Positions 11,304 to 22,709 are shown, counted from the first letter of the stretch. The stretch is DNA of 64,000 nt from Brassica napus (GCF_020379485.1 NC_063450.1:52351374-52415373), one strand, 5' to 3'. The notes: a model not told the origin generated them from the sequence alone. A program made the numbers and translations.

Positions 11304-12326
11304 GAGTGTGACCTCGCTTCATCTCCCACGAGGGCCTTCGCCTTTCTGTGTACTTTTTGTCCATCTTTTTTTTTTGCTAACTATCTTTTCACAAATCTAT
11401 AAAAATAAAAATTAATATATAGAATATAGCATTATTATGAATTATTGCAATATACTAGACCCCTCTAGAAACAGAATATGATGATGTTGAAGCTAGTCCT
11501 TATCACATTGCATATGTGAGTCAGGACCCAAGGATCTATATAAAGATAGATGATATAACGGAAGGAACAAATCTTTTGATTGCTAAAGAATTACTCCTAT
11601 CAAGCTCTATACTAATCTATGACCAAATCACTTTAGACCAATATTCCAACGTGAGACATAATAGTGTTAACGGTTTCATACATAACACATGCGCGCGCAA
11701 ATATATTGTCATCCAAAATGACATAAGAAAATATAATATATATTGAATTACTGATTTACTTCCCATCTTTACTTCGATGTGAAAGATATATTGTTTTTTT
11801 TTTAAGTATGTGAAAGATATGTTAATACAAGTAAGCATATAAAAGAGAGGGGAAAGGCATAGATCGAGGAACAAGGTAGAAGAATTTGGCAAGACATGAA
11901 CTTAATTCATTGTCTCGACCAAAACCCGACCAAAAGGAGAGAGTAAGGACCATTAAGTGTTGAAAATCCACTTGACATTATGTTGTTGTCTACAGAACAA
12001 ACATAGAACTTTAGGAGCGTTACTTAACAAGAAAAAAAAAGAATAATATAAACTTAAATCTTAACATAAAAATTTAAGGATAACTTTTTCAATAATTATT
12101 TATTAAAAAAAAACTGAACACATTGACATTGTTTTCAAATTTAGCCTTTTAGGTATGATACACGTATCAAAATTTTAACTAAGACCATCCTCAAAAATGA
12201 AGTATTTATTAATTGTTTGTATGTCTCACATCATTAATATAATTTATCTTTGCATATATTACTTATAACACTATTTTCCACAAATTGCAATTCTCCTTTT
12301 AAAGGCAGCATTCATTTCACTTTAAT
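11304..12326. other. Intergenic, no gene seen
   Basis: AT-rich sequence between the Copia nest and the Cassandra TRIM. Small open frames at 11516-11746 and on the opposite strand show no homology or codon structure that I recognise. Confidence 0.5.
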
Positions 12327-13137
12327 TTATCTATAACGCCCGATTCGTCCACGGCTAATGGGCCACCCACGCCCGCTCTCTCGGCCCGTGGGCCCCATCC
12401 CATCCGACGGTCGGTCCGTTAATTTCTGAAGGCTCGAAATCATTGTTTTCTGACCCTGCAATCACCACCCGACCTTTTTCCATGCTTTGGCCTCACTCGC
12501 ACGCTATCGCGAATCACTTCCCGATAGGTCACTCATCCTTCCACTACTCCAGCTCAAGCACGCTTAACTCTAGAGTTCTTTCAGGTTGTGCTCCGGAAAA
12601 GGTAAGTCAACTTTGGTGACATAGGTAGTCAAATCAATTCTCTTAAGCCTTTTCACATATCACAACTCGGGATGTTGCAATTCACTCCCTCTCAAAGAAC
12701 GCAACGTCCTCGTTGCGCTCCACGACAGGTCTCAAGACGCCTCTCAGGTCAGAACTGAGATGGCTAACCAGCTCTGATACCACTTATAACGCCCGACCCG
12801 TCCACGGCTAATGGGCCACCCACGCCCGCTCTCTCGGCCCGTGGGCCCCATCCCATCCGACGGTCGGTCCGTTAATTTCTGAAGGCTCGAAATCATTGTT
12901 TTCTGACCCTGCAATCACCACCCGACCTTTTCCCATGCTTTGGCCTCACTCGCATGCTATCGCGAATCACTTCCCGATAGTTCACCCATCCTTCCACTAC
13001 TCCAGTTCAAGCACGCTTAACTCTAGAGTTCTTTCAGGTTGTACTCCGGAAAAGGTAAGTCAACTTTGGTGACATAGGTAGCCAAATCAATTCTCTTAAG
13101 CCTTTTCACATATCACAACTCGGGATGTTACATTATC
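12327..13137 (-). mobile_element. Cassandra TRIM retrotransposon with 5S rRNA-like LTRs
   Basis: The element spans 12332-13132 (801 bp) with target duplication TTATC (12327-12331, 13133-13137). Two 348-bp LTRs, 12332-12679 and 12785-13132, flank about 105 bp. On the minus strand the LTR starts TGTAACATCCCGAG and the primer site TGGTATCAGAGC follows it (plus-strand gctctgatacca near 12770). Inside each LTR, antisense to the window, is a segment matching plant 5S rRNA (AAGCACGCTTAACT...GAGTTCT and the CACTTCCCGATAGGTCACTCATCC block). 5S-bearing LTRs and this size identify Cassandra. It has no protein. Confidence 0.95.
12505..12575 (-). repeat. 5S rRNA-like segment in the left Cassandra LTR
   Basis: The minus strand carries the 5S internal-promoter region (AGTTAAGCGTGCTTG and the following GATGAGTGACC-like block). 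A second copy lies at about 12958-13028 in the other LTR. It is part of the retrotransposon, not an rRNA gene. Confidence 0.85.
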
Positions 13138-14217
13138 ATTCTCAAAACTATAACCCTCATACAAATAATGATTTTATTATGTAGACTTGTATTGATATTA
13201 TACTTGTTTAAAAAGTTTATATTGATCTTGAAACAACATGATGAAAATGAAATTTGTAATTTGCGGAACAAAACAATGATGAATTTTCAATATATTCATA
13301 TATGTCTTACCCGAAACATAAGTTCTATGATATCTTACCTGAAAGACAAATTAGGATTCTTACTGTATAAGTGTTCTAGTTTATGATATTATTCAAAAAA
13401 TGATTGTATTCAAAATATGAAACTTAACTATAAGAGGAAATAATCATTTTCTACACGTTGATCAAAAATTATCATTTTCTACAAGCAAACTAAATAATCG
13501 ATTTAATTATCTATATCATGCAAAATATAGATATAATTCATATTTTTGAATAGTCTCATGAATTGTAAGAATATTGTGAGTGACACAACTTTGTAGTAAA
13601 GTAATAATAAGTTGGAACCGATGTTACATTAAGCATGAGCTCATGCAAACTAGAAAGAAGATGTCTTGCCTTAATTATTTGAATTCCATATAATATATTT
13701 ATATATTAATATAACGATCAAGAATCTAAATTTTATGAAATCCTACCAAAGATTCTTCGACATAAAGAAAAAGAAAGAAATTAACTAACCACAAAAAAGG
13801 AAGAGATTCCCCCAAAAAAAAAAACTAATTCCTCATCAGGGTATGTGGACCCACTATTTCTAATATTCTAAATTGAACTAAATTTCTCATATTCTAACAC
13901 ACAAATTAAATCATTTTCAATTAATCTCCATAAGAAGATATGGCGTTTCTAACGTCGTATATATGACGATAATAAATTTTAAAATTACATGTAATTCGAA
14001 TAACATAAATTTAGCTTTAAATCTATGGAATTTAAGTTATTCTTTCGTGTCCAAGTATGATAATATAAATTGGTGAGAATGATGGATAAGATTCGTCCCT
14101 TTCGAGAATTCTGGAATTCTATGTTTAACATATTAAGTTACAAATAAATGTTAATACATCTATGTATTAGTCTCATAAAATATTTCTCAGCATCTTAACA
14201 TGACCCCACTAAATATC
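13138..14217. other. Intergenic, FLP1 upstream region
   Basis: AT-rich, with no supported gene. The 72-codon frame at 13168-13386 lacks recognisable similarity. The proximal FLP1 promoter is at the right end. Confidence 0.5.
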
Positions 14218-14226
14218 TATATATAA
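14218..14226 (+). promoter_or_regulatory. TATA box of FLP1
   Basis: TATATATAA lies about 115 bp before the FLP1 start codon, leaving room for an 80-90 nt A-rich leader. Placement and sequence fit a plant core promoter. The transcription start is not shown. Confidence 0.55.
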
Positions 14227-14338
14227 CTCTTCACAGTTTCCTTTCTCCTCAGAAAAATCAACAAGCTCATTGTGAAGAGAAATCATATTTGAAAAAAAAA
14301 AAACTAAAAACCCTTAGTTCGTAAAAATCATCATCACA

Positions 14339-14713
14339 ATGTCTGGTGTGTGGGTGTTCAACAAGAACGGAGTGATGAGGCTGGTTGAGAATCCTTACAA
14401 CCAATCCGCTGGAGATTCGTCAGAGTCTTCCTCCTCCGGTGGTAACCAGCAGCAGAGGCTGAGAAGGAAGATCCTTGTCCATCTTCCGACCAACGAAGTT
14501 GTCTCTTCGTACGGAGCACTTGAGAGGATTTTGAAGGGTCTTGGATGGGAGAGGTACTACAATGAAGACAACGTCGATCATCTCCTCCAGTTCCACAAGA
14601 GAACATCGATCGATCTCATCTCACTCCCCCGCGACTTCTCAAAGTTTAACTCTATCCATATGTATGATATCGTCGTCAAGAACCCTAACGTCTTCCATGT
14701 CCGGGACATGTAG
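14339..14713 (+). CDS. FLP1: Flowering-promoting factor 1-like protein
   Basis: A single-exon gene of 124 codons. It starts [19 protein letters not shown], the conserved FPF1-family opening, and carries the family's C-terminal signature ([58 protein letters not shown]). FPF1/FLP1 proteins are small plant regulators that promote flowering and affect elongation and competence of meristems. Length (about 110-125 aa) is normal and no domain is missing. A short Ser/Gly-rich insert ([13 protein letters not shown]) lies between the N-terminal motif and the core. The start codon is the only one that gives the conserved N-terminus. Synteny with A. thaliana At4g31380 next to FLA5 supports FLP1 over the paralogue FPF1. 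Confidence 0.93.
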   Translation: MSGVWVFNKNGVMRLVENPYNQSAGDSSESSSSGGNQQQRLRRKILVHLPTNEVVSSYGALERILKGLGWERYYNEDNVDHLLQFHKRTSIDLISLPRDFSKFNSIHMYDIVVKNPNVFHVRDM

Positions 14714-14821
14714 TAGTCCATCATCAAAACTAAAACCGAGGACAGTTTGTTTCTTCAAAATCATCCTCTCTCACATCTATCATGTATATAGTTGCATGTT
14801 TGCGTTGCTTTATTTTCTGTT

Positions 14822-14838
14822 GGGGGGGGGGGGGGGGG
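14822..14838 (+). repeat. Poly-G homopolymer run
   Basis: About 17 consecutive G just 3' of FLP1, probably in its 3' UTR. Such long G runs are rare in plant DNA and are error-prone in sequencing. Confidence 0.8.
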
Positions 14839-16500
14839 TTTGTTTTAATTTTATGTGTGTTTGTTTACGTTGGTTGATTTGGGGTGGTCTAAGCTAAACT
14901 CATTTTAATAACTTGTATCATTTTGTGGTTTTGGTGAACTTTGTATCAAGATCTCTCAAAGATGAAATAGTAAAGATGTTATATTTGATTTAGTGAATTA
15001 GTCGTTCAATAAAAAAGATATATGCTGTGACATGTTTGATTTGGTGCCTACAATACAAGTAAGCAAATCAAATAACTTAGAAAAATTCTTTAGAATAGCT
15101 TTGTTAGTTTATCTACCGGTAATAGCAATCCAATTTAATTCTGAATTCCATTTATATTAAAAACTTGTGTTATTTCTAAAAGATGTCAAAAAAAATTGTG
15201 TCTTTTCTAAAAAAATTGTCTTGCTTGGCATATTTTCTAAAACTTCCTTAGAATAGCTTTGGTAGTTTATCTACTAATAATAGCAATTCAATTTAATTCC
15301 AAAGACTGTGAATTCGAATTATATTGAAAACTTGCTTCATTTCTAAAAAATGTCAAAAAAATTGTGTATTTTCTAAAAAACAAAAACTGTGTTGCTTGGC
15401 ATCTTTTCACCGAATGGTCTCATTCTCGAGGCAACTCTTAAATGAAACTTCTCTTATTAATCTCTCTCTATATATATGTGTATATGTGTTTTACTAACAC
15501 TTTAATCCTCCATCGTTCTTTTGTTTCCTCTCAAATTTCCTTTCCACCGAGAATCTCAGAATTGATTTATTTGTTTCTCTCTCTATCCCCAATCTGAAGA
15601 AAATTAGAATTAATGTTTCGTAAGACAAAAATTTTGTGGCATTAATTCCAGTTGCGATGCAATTGAGTTGGTGGTTATCACTTACTGCCATCTCTAATTT
15701 CAGTGAGCATTTTTACTGTTGGATTTGAAACGTGTTTACATGTGTATCATTTTCATCTAATAATTATTTATTTTATTTCATAGATGGAGAACAATATTTT
15801 AAAATTATAATAGGGATTCCAAGTAATGTCTACAAATACGTCTCTTCATTATAACTTTTCTAGTAAAGATGTATTATACATTTTTGCTCATAATTGTTTA
15901 TTGTACTTTTTTGCTAATAATTGCTTCTGTTTTGTTTATAACCGCTTTTGTTTTTTAAAACTGTATTTTTTAGAGAATTTGTACTCCCTACCCACAGCTT
16001 CCCCCCTATTTGCATTCTATACCCTATTTCCTTCCAATTTTCTTCCTCCCATCATTACCATTTTCCCTCAATTCAATGGTATTCCACTCTTCTTAGGATA
16101 TTGAGCTAATTTGCTCTATTTTTTTATATATAATGCTTTGTTAGAGATTTAAATGAATAATTGCAATTGTTCGGATGGACATTTGCAACTTTTTAGGGTT
16201 AACTGTTGCAAGTTTTGGTGTTCAACCATTACAATTTTTGGTGATCAACCATTGTAATTTTTTATTGTTAACCATTGCAATTTTTGGTCTTTGTATATAT
16301 AGTACTTATAAACAGTGAAAATTGCAATAACTAAAAAAGAAAGAAATATATAAAATAAGAGTGAGAGATTCACTATCCAAATGATCATAAACTCTTTGGA
16401 GAAACACATATTAACCTTCAAAAATATTTCGCGTAGCTCAAAACTTGACAAGAGTCAAAATAAAATAAATGTTCTAAATATTATATATATAATTTTTAAT
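14839..16500. other. Intergenic, low-complexity and short repeats
   Basis: A pair of direct repeats (taactttctaaaa-type, about 15080-15210 and 15240-15390, sharing gaatagctttg.tagtttatctac) and a run of imperfect 25-30 bp units at about 16190-16290 (ttaaccattgcaatttttggt) are visible. No gene is supported. Confidence 0.5.
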
Positions 16501-16511
16501 ATAGATTTCTT

Positions 16512-16540
16512 CCGCGATATCGCGGGGGTTCCTTTCCTAG
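16512..16540 (+). mobile_element. Helitron 3' terminus
   Basis: A perfect 14-bp palindrome CCGCGATATCGCGG (16512-16525), an 11-nt spacer, then CTAG (16537-16540) followed by T. A GC hairpin 10-12 nt before CTRR|T is the Helitron 3' signature. The 5' end was not located with confidence. A TCTCTCTATATATATG preceded by A at about 15459 is a candidate. Confidence 0.6.
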
Positions 16541-16619
16541 TTTTTACAAAAATAATCTTGAAAAAGGAAAATAGCCAAAAATAATTTTATTAAAGGATAG
16601 AAATACATTTATATCCTAG

Positions 16620-16800
16620 GATTAACTAATCTAGATTTAAGGTTTAAAGGTAAGGGGTGGAGTTTTGAGGATAGAGTTTCAAATTTGAAAAAAAAATAAA
16701 AAATATATTAAAATTAAAAAAAAAAATCTATTTTGGTCATTTTCTTCTTTGAGATATATTTTTGTGACAAAAGCTTAAAAAAACTATATGAGAGAATTGT
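16620..16800 (+). repeat. Dispersed repeat, copy 1
   Basis: Shares a succession of blocks with 48524-48690 in the same orientation: taaggggtggagtttt, gtttcaaattt, ggtcattttcttc.ttgag, ttttgtgacaaaa.cttaaa, and a final gagaga-type end. Probably a terminal or internal part of a low-copy transposon family. Confidence 0.6.
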
Positions 16801-17365
16801 CTAATAACTTACGACAGATTTATTTTTTTCAACAAGAAATTAATATCAAATACTATTTGAGACGCCAACACGTTTCAAGTTCGATTCAACTGCTACGCGA
16901 AACTAAGTCACAATTATCTTGGTCACCTAACACGGATATGGACCTATGCTTTAGGGTCCATTTGAATACCCGGAAAGATGGTCTATCCGTGGGGTGCACC
17001 TCCCATTGGGGATTAGTCTGGAGTTTTCCATGGGCCAGGGATACCCTCAGATTAACCCAAAAAAAAATTAACTTATGATTTGATGAGAATGTTTAAAGAG
17101 GTTTACAGGTTTCTCGAATTAGCTTATTTCAATAACGTGGTTTCAAAACCATAACATACATGATTAAAACCATAGATATATTATGCCATACTGAACCATA
17201 AATTTATAACGATAATTTCATTTTCATTAATGATATTTACAATCTTAGCAAAAAAAAAAAAGGATAATTTCAAGAGTCATGACGAAATCCAAAGAAGGAA
17301 AGTCAAAAGATGTCCAAATAGAGAAGGTCCCCCAAAGGTTTAGGAAGACAATGGAAAAAATGATG

Positions 17366-17505
17366 GGCGCACGTGATATCTCATACTTTTCCACCAAATT
17401 TTGACAGCTGTCGATTATTTATTGCCCAGTTCTCCGCTTTGTCGCATATTAGAATGATGGTGCACGTGACATATATCCTTTTGCTTAGAATCTGGACACG
17501 TGTCT
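17366..17505 (+). promoter_or_regulatory. Cluster of ACGT-core (G-box/ABRE-like) motifs
   Basis: CACGTG-type cores occur at about 17369 (gcacgtgat), 17462 (gcacgtgac) and 17496 (acacgtgtc). They lie 0.75-0.9 kb upstream of CTF7 and may be the remnant promoter of a lost neighbour. Function is inferred from motif only. Confidence 0.3.
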
Positions 17506-17582
17506 ATTCCCCGTTGCCCATTTCCCCCACTTTGTCACTTCCTTATCGATGTCGAACAAAACTTTATATTTTTTTAGCTATT

Positions 17583-17594
17583 CCCCCCCCCCCC
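17583..17594 (+). repeat. Poly-C run
   Basis: Twelve consecutive C in intergenic sequence between FLP1 and CTF7. Confidence 0.8.
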
Positions 17595-18178
17595 GGCCAA
17601 ACAAATTCACACATATCGTTTTCGTCTCCAACTATTATTATATTCGGGGCCTTTTAAAAATTTGTTCTTTCACGGACTTTTTCCGTTTCGATATAGATGA
17701 TGTTTTAGAAAGATTTTTTTTTTCATAATAGATGATGTTTGCCAAAAATATAAATGATTTTAACTTTATCAAAAACCGTGTAACCAATTATACTTTTATT
17801 ATATCTATTATAAATTAAATAAATTAGTTTTAAATTATATTTTATTGATACTTTTGATTAAGAAATAGTTTTTTTAATATATTTTCATTAAGCTGAAACA
17901 TCGTCTAATATGAAACTGAAGGAGGTGTATTAGTTTCCGTGATTTTTTTGGTACTAGAATTTCTTTAATTTTTGAAAATGGTTAGATATATAGTTTGTAT
18001 GATTTTGGGATTACAGTTTCTTGAACTAATACAATGGGCCTGACTAAAGATGGCGCCGTGATGGACCGCAATGCTAGAGATTCTCCAGCATCAGGATTGT
18101 CCAAAACCAATATTCTGGTTTATATATTTAATTTCCTCTTAATTCAATTAATTGATTTGATAACGTTATTTCCTCGTG

Positions 18179-18208
18179 GCGGGAAAATAAAATTCCGGTG
18201 GCGCCAAA
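18179..18208 (+). promoter_or_regulatory. Paired E2F-type sites upstream of CTF7
   Basis: GCGGGAAA (18179-18186) and GCGCCAAA (18201-18208) both match the reverse of the E2F consensus TTTSSCGC, about 60-90 bp before the CTF7 start codon. E2F sites of this form drive S-phase genes in plants, which fits a cohesin acetyltransferase needed during replication. Confidence 0.65.
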
Positions 18209-18270
18209 ATCGGAGAAGAAGAGGAAAGGGGGCAAAGCAAACCCTAAGAACAATTCCGATTCTGTAAGCT

Positions 18271-19889
18271 ATGCAAGCAAAGATCAACTCTTTCTTCAAG
18301 CCCTCTTCTTCTCCTTCTCCGTCTCCCATCGCCGACGTCTCAGCAACAACACCAGAAGCAGACGATGGTTTAGCCGTGTGGGAGAAAAGTCGAAACGTCA
18401 TCGTTAATACCTACGAGCGTCGATCCGCCACGGTCAATAGGTATATGAATCATCTCCTTAGGCTTATGAAAGAATCGATCTTTGATATGTGGTATATGAA
18501 TCATCATCTGGGCTTTCTATTTTGGGTATAAAGTTTGGATTTTTCTTAATTTTTCGAAAATTTGATTTGGTTTATTACAGAAGTGAAGTGCTTAAGGGAT
18601 GCATCGGGAATCCACCACTGAGGAAAGGATCTTCTTTTGGGTCGAAAAACCTCAGCAAGAAGCGGAGTTATACACAGTTCCACTTAGAGTTGGGCCAATC
18701 TGATTTTCTTCTCAGACATTGTTCAGAGTGTGGAGCTACGTATGCTCCTGGGGATGAGTTAGATGAGAAGAGCCATCAAAGCTTTCACAAGGACTATATG
18801 TATGGTATCCCCTTTAAGGTTAGGATGACTGTGACCTTATTTATATATGTGCTGAAGATATATTGTTTCCTTGGATTGTTTGATTAAGTGTTGGGTTTTT
18901 GAACTGTTCTCAGGGCTGGCAGAACGAGAGAGTGTTCGCATCGCCTTCTTTCAACAAGAACCGCATTGTTATGGTGTTATTGGAAACGGATTCTCCTGCA
19001 CACAGAAACAAGGTTCGTTTTCCTTTCACAATGCTGTTTCCTGTACTGGGTTAGAGGATCTAATGGCTTATTGTTTGCACTTTCAGGTGCAAGAGGTTGT
19101 GAAGATGATGGAGGTTGAGTTGGGTGAGGGTTGGATTCTTCACAAACGTTGTAAGGTATGAGTCCTAACAAACATTGTTTTTTTGATAAACTCATACATG
19201 ATTATTTAGTACCTAATGTCTACCATATTGAGCCAACTGCGATCTGATAGTAACCTGTTGGGGCCAAAGAACCAAGATGTTTTGAATAGTTTCTTTACTT
19301 CCACAGCGGTTTCAAAGAGCTACCTTGTTATGTGGCAGGTATATCTATATGTCTCCTCTCAGAGGATCAGTGGATGTTTAGTTGCGGAGCCAATTAAGGA
19401 AGCATTTAAGATCAAATCTCCTCTTGAGGATGAAAAGCGGTTAAAGAAAGAGAGCTCTTCTTTGCCTTCAACGTCCATTCAGTTTGGAAACATTGTGTTG
19501 CAAAGACAAGTATCAAAAAGATGTCGAGAATCTAATGGCAAATTGGATAACGGAGCCATTGTATGTGAAGAGGAAGCTAAACCGGCTGTTTGTGGGATCA
19601 GGGCTATCTGGGTCTCGCCTTCGAACAGAAGAAATGGCTTAGCTACACGGTTACTTGATACCGCGAGGTAAAAGGACTATTCTTAGCAGCCAACCAACCA
19701 ACCACCTGAAACCATTCTCATTTTTATATGTATGTAAACCGCAGGGAAAGCTTCAGCAGTGAGTGCGTTTTGGAGAAGTCGCAGTTGGCGTTTTCTGAAC
19801 CAAGCTGTTTGGGAAGAGCTTTTGGATCCAATTATTTTGGAACTTGTTCACTCTTAGTTTACAAAGCTCAAGTAGAAAGGCTCGATTAA
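18271..19889 (+). CDS. CTF7: Sister-chromatid cohesion N-acetyltransferase (ECO1 family)
   Basis: Six exons: 18271-18440, 18581-18818, 18914-19012, 19087-19155, 19339-19667, 19745-19889. All junctions are GT-AG and the phases join to 349 residues (A. thaliana CTF7 is about 345). CTF7/ECO1 acetylates the SMC3 subunit of cohesin during S phase so that sister chromatids stay together. The protein opens [14 protein letters not shown], a PIP-box-like PCNA-binding motif (Q..I..FF). It then has a C2H2 zinc finger ([23 protein letters not shown]), a linker rich in Ser/Lys, and a C-terminal GNAT-like domain with [22 protein letters not shown] as the acetyl-CoA loop and [14 protein letters not shown] near the end. 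It looks intact. The C-terminus is extended by a few residues (KAQVERLD). The promoter holds two E2F sites. Confidence 0.95.
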
Positions 19890-20117
19890 AACAATATAGC
19901 TTTGCATTTTTATGGGATGTTATGTCACATTTTTATAATGAAAATGATTGTATTAAATCAAACTCAATCTACAACAAATACAAATAGAGAAGTCATTTCA
20001 AATGAGTAAAACTCACTTTTTCCATAACTAAATTCTAAATGCTTTTGTGATAAATGTTGATTGGATAATGACGAGCATAATAATGCTTATAGTAATGTTC
20101 TACCAATCAAATCCTAA
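19890..20117. other. CTF7 3' region
   Basis: Short AT-rich spacer with the likely CTF7 3' UTR and polyadenylation region. It ends where the 2.1-kb duplicated segment begins. Confidence 0.5.
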
Positions 20118-20700
20118 TTCATGCCTTGATTTGTCTGGAGCTCAGGTCCAAGAGTGGAAAGCAAAGTAATAGTTTGCCGATAGAAACTAGCAACCAACCA
20201 TCTGACACAACGCAAGAACAACATCTGGTGTCTTTGCTTGATTTTAGAGCTGCAATGGAGGTTAATCCATCTCAACTTGGAGAAGACTGGCCATTGCTTC
20301 GGGAGAGACTTTTGATGCGTTCGTTTGAGGAGGTGTGAAGGAGAATGTTTGGGATGTTGGATAATGCAAATTGTCTGAGTAAAGTTGATGTGGCCCCAAA
20401 AAAAAAACCTGGCCACTGGTTTTAAACCGTTACATCCCATGATGGACCTGATGGCTGAGAGACACGTCCATGCCCTGCGGCCGCAGACTCGGGGCAAGTT
20501 AGTGGTAAGCTTGGTCATCTCAGTGAGTTTCAAGCTCTGTGTAACAAGCAGGTGGAGATACTGTAGGATTTAAGCGGAGCAAGGTTCAAACAATCATGTA
20601 ATAGCTGCAGTACTGCTTTGTATGTAACATATAGTCTTAGAATTGTTCAGATTCATTTCTTAAAAACACATTGACATTTTTACATTTACTGAGACTAAGA
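20118..20700 (+). pseudogene. Truncated duplicate of the SAGA-Tad1 gene (3' part)
   Basis: Matches the 3' end and 3' UTR of the intact gene at 32137-33105, beginning at its tcatgc.ttgatttgtctggagc. The first two thirds of the gene are absent. In the gene's frame it has indels and stops after LSGA (aaagcaaagtaatag). The block TSNQPSDTTQEQHLVSLLDF remains readable. A GTG TGA replaces the intact gene's final codons. With the minus-strand RING fragment that follows, this is one duplicated block of about 2.1 kb, in direct orientation some 12.7 kb from its parent. Confidence 0.88.
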
Positions 20701-20954
20701 ATGTAAGATGAAATCTTTGTTCTTCAAATGACATCTTTGGAATGCAATAAGCTGAAGAAAAACACAGGAGAGTTGTGTCATTAGACAAAAGAGATGGAGA
20801 GAACACATGCAATAGAGAGACAAAAGCCAGTGTGAATATGTATGTACACAAAGGAAATGCTGAGGCCATTTTTAGGCAGGTTCCATTGTTGTTCACAAGC
20901 TTTGGATGAAATAAATACTATGACGAACCAGGAGGCAGAAAAAGAAGAAGACGG

Positions 20955-22203
20955 TGGTTACTTAGAGGGGGAGGAGGTATCTGCAGTGGTTTTGCAGATT
21001 GGGCACCAACTCTTCATCCGCAACCACTCTTGCACACACTTCAAATGGTATGTGTGCTAACAGTGTAGCCTTCCAACTTCATCACCTATTGTATACTCTT
21101 CCTGAAAACAAAAAAAAATATCAAAGAATGAATAAATCATCCACATATCAGTTCATATCAGTTCTATATTCACTGTCATGATCACCATCAATGAAACGCT
21201 TGTAATCATCAAAGCATTAAAAAAAGAGACAGACCTGGCAGATGCTGCATTTCGCATCTTCCTTGTGATCACTTGAAGGTTTCATCAGATAGATGCTTGT
21301 TTTCAAGCTCTTTGATATGGCTTCTTCTGTGAGAGCAGTGCTTACTGTACCAATTCTCTCTTCTAAAGCTAATAGTTCCTATAATTTCATTCATAAGAAA
21401 ATAGACAAAAAAAGGTAATTAAAGATACTACTTCTCAGGCGGGTTTGAAGATGTGAGTTAAAGACAAAACCTCATAACACATGTTATCAATGTCTAGCCT
21501 CATGTCACGGTGTTGGTCATAGAAGCTTAGCCCACCGAGAAGTAAACCTGTCTTCATGATAAGCAGTTCCTCGTAATTAGGCTCAATATCTTGTTCAATC
21601 CTATCAAGTTCTGGCAAAATCTGCAAAAAAAGTATTGTGTTAAGGCTATATTTGATGATGCTCAGACAAGATGTCAAGCAATAGTTACCTCAGAGATCCC
21701 ATCTAAATTGTAATTGCGAAAACTGTCTTGACTAGATAAAGAACCAAAGTCTGGGAAACCAGAGAAGAGCTCCAAAGAGACAGGAGAGTTCAGATTGTTT
21801 GATGTTTCAGTCTAAGACATCTATCTTGTTGTAATAGAGGATAAACCATTTCTTCCACTCCCTCGGTTTGAGAATCTAGTGCGGCTATCACCTCTATTTA
21901 CTGATCTCTGACTCCCTACTGAAGCATCATTCAGAATGCAATGCCTAGCCCGTCTAGTGTCTGAAACAGAACCTCCTCGGGGGTTAAAGGCAAGACGTCT
22001 CTCTTCAGAAGGTAGTTCTGATACTATCTTTTTACCTCTAGCTGAGGAGCTAGAGCTGCTTTCTCCGCAAACTCTTCTCTTACTGATTGTATCCACCTTC
22101 CCACTAAGTCTTTTCTCCAATCCAAAACCACTTAATAAAGGGCTGCATCCTCGGTTTGTTGACTGGCTAGAAGGACCAGGACAAAACTCTTGCTTGCTCA
22201 AAG
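20955..22203 (-). pseudogene. Truncated duplicate of the RING-H2 E3 ligase gene (3' part)
   Basis: The same exon-intron layout as the intact gene at 33667-35345 is kept, but the first half of exon 1 is missing: similarity stops at about 22203 (intact 34913). Two in-frame stops disable it. TAG at 21057-21059 replaces the Glu between the Cys and His of the RING HCEH motif, and TAG at 21812-21814 replaces a Gln in the exon-1 Ser-rich region (MSQ). Purine-rich insertions lie beyond the stop codon region. The splice sites still look usable, so transcripts are possible, but the protein would lack a RING finger. Confidence 0.9.
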
Positions 22204-22709
22204 CAAATACAAGATATTTGGAAGCCTTCTTTTCATTTAGTGTTGCATTGCCCCTATGATATTAATTATCAACAAGAAACCACTTGCAACAACCCCGAGT
22301 TTGACTATGTTCGGAACCTAAAAGACCAGGTGGGGTGGCTAAACAAGGCTAATGCCTTTCTGTAACTAAATTTGGAACCTGAAAATATTTTATGTTGTCC
22401 CCCACATGTGTGATTCACTAATACAAAAAAAGTGCCTTTCATGGACATAATACTCTCATTCAAAAGAACCTTAATTATTTATGTGTTATAATAAGCAAAT
22501 ACGCCAATTTAATTTCACAGCACACAGAACATACAGTAGAGCAACCATATATATGGTCAACTTGGGAGAGTCCTTGAATCAGTTGTCCTTATTCATCTCT
22601 CCACCGTTAAAGGCTACAGCTGCTATACATATGGAGAAGAAATTATATATATATATGTGGGTAATTAACTTGAGCAAATGAAATAAGAAGAAACAAAATC
22701 GTTTTAAGA
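22204..22709. other. Spacer between the duplicate block and the CTLH-like gene
   Basis: No gene seen. It includes an ATATAT tract near 22645 and probably the 3' UTR of the minus-strand gene. Confidence 0.45.

Noticed and set aside
12505..12575. 5S rRNA gene
   Set aside because: It lies inside both LTRs of a Cassandra TRIM and is a retrotransposon part.
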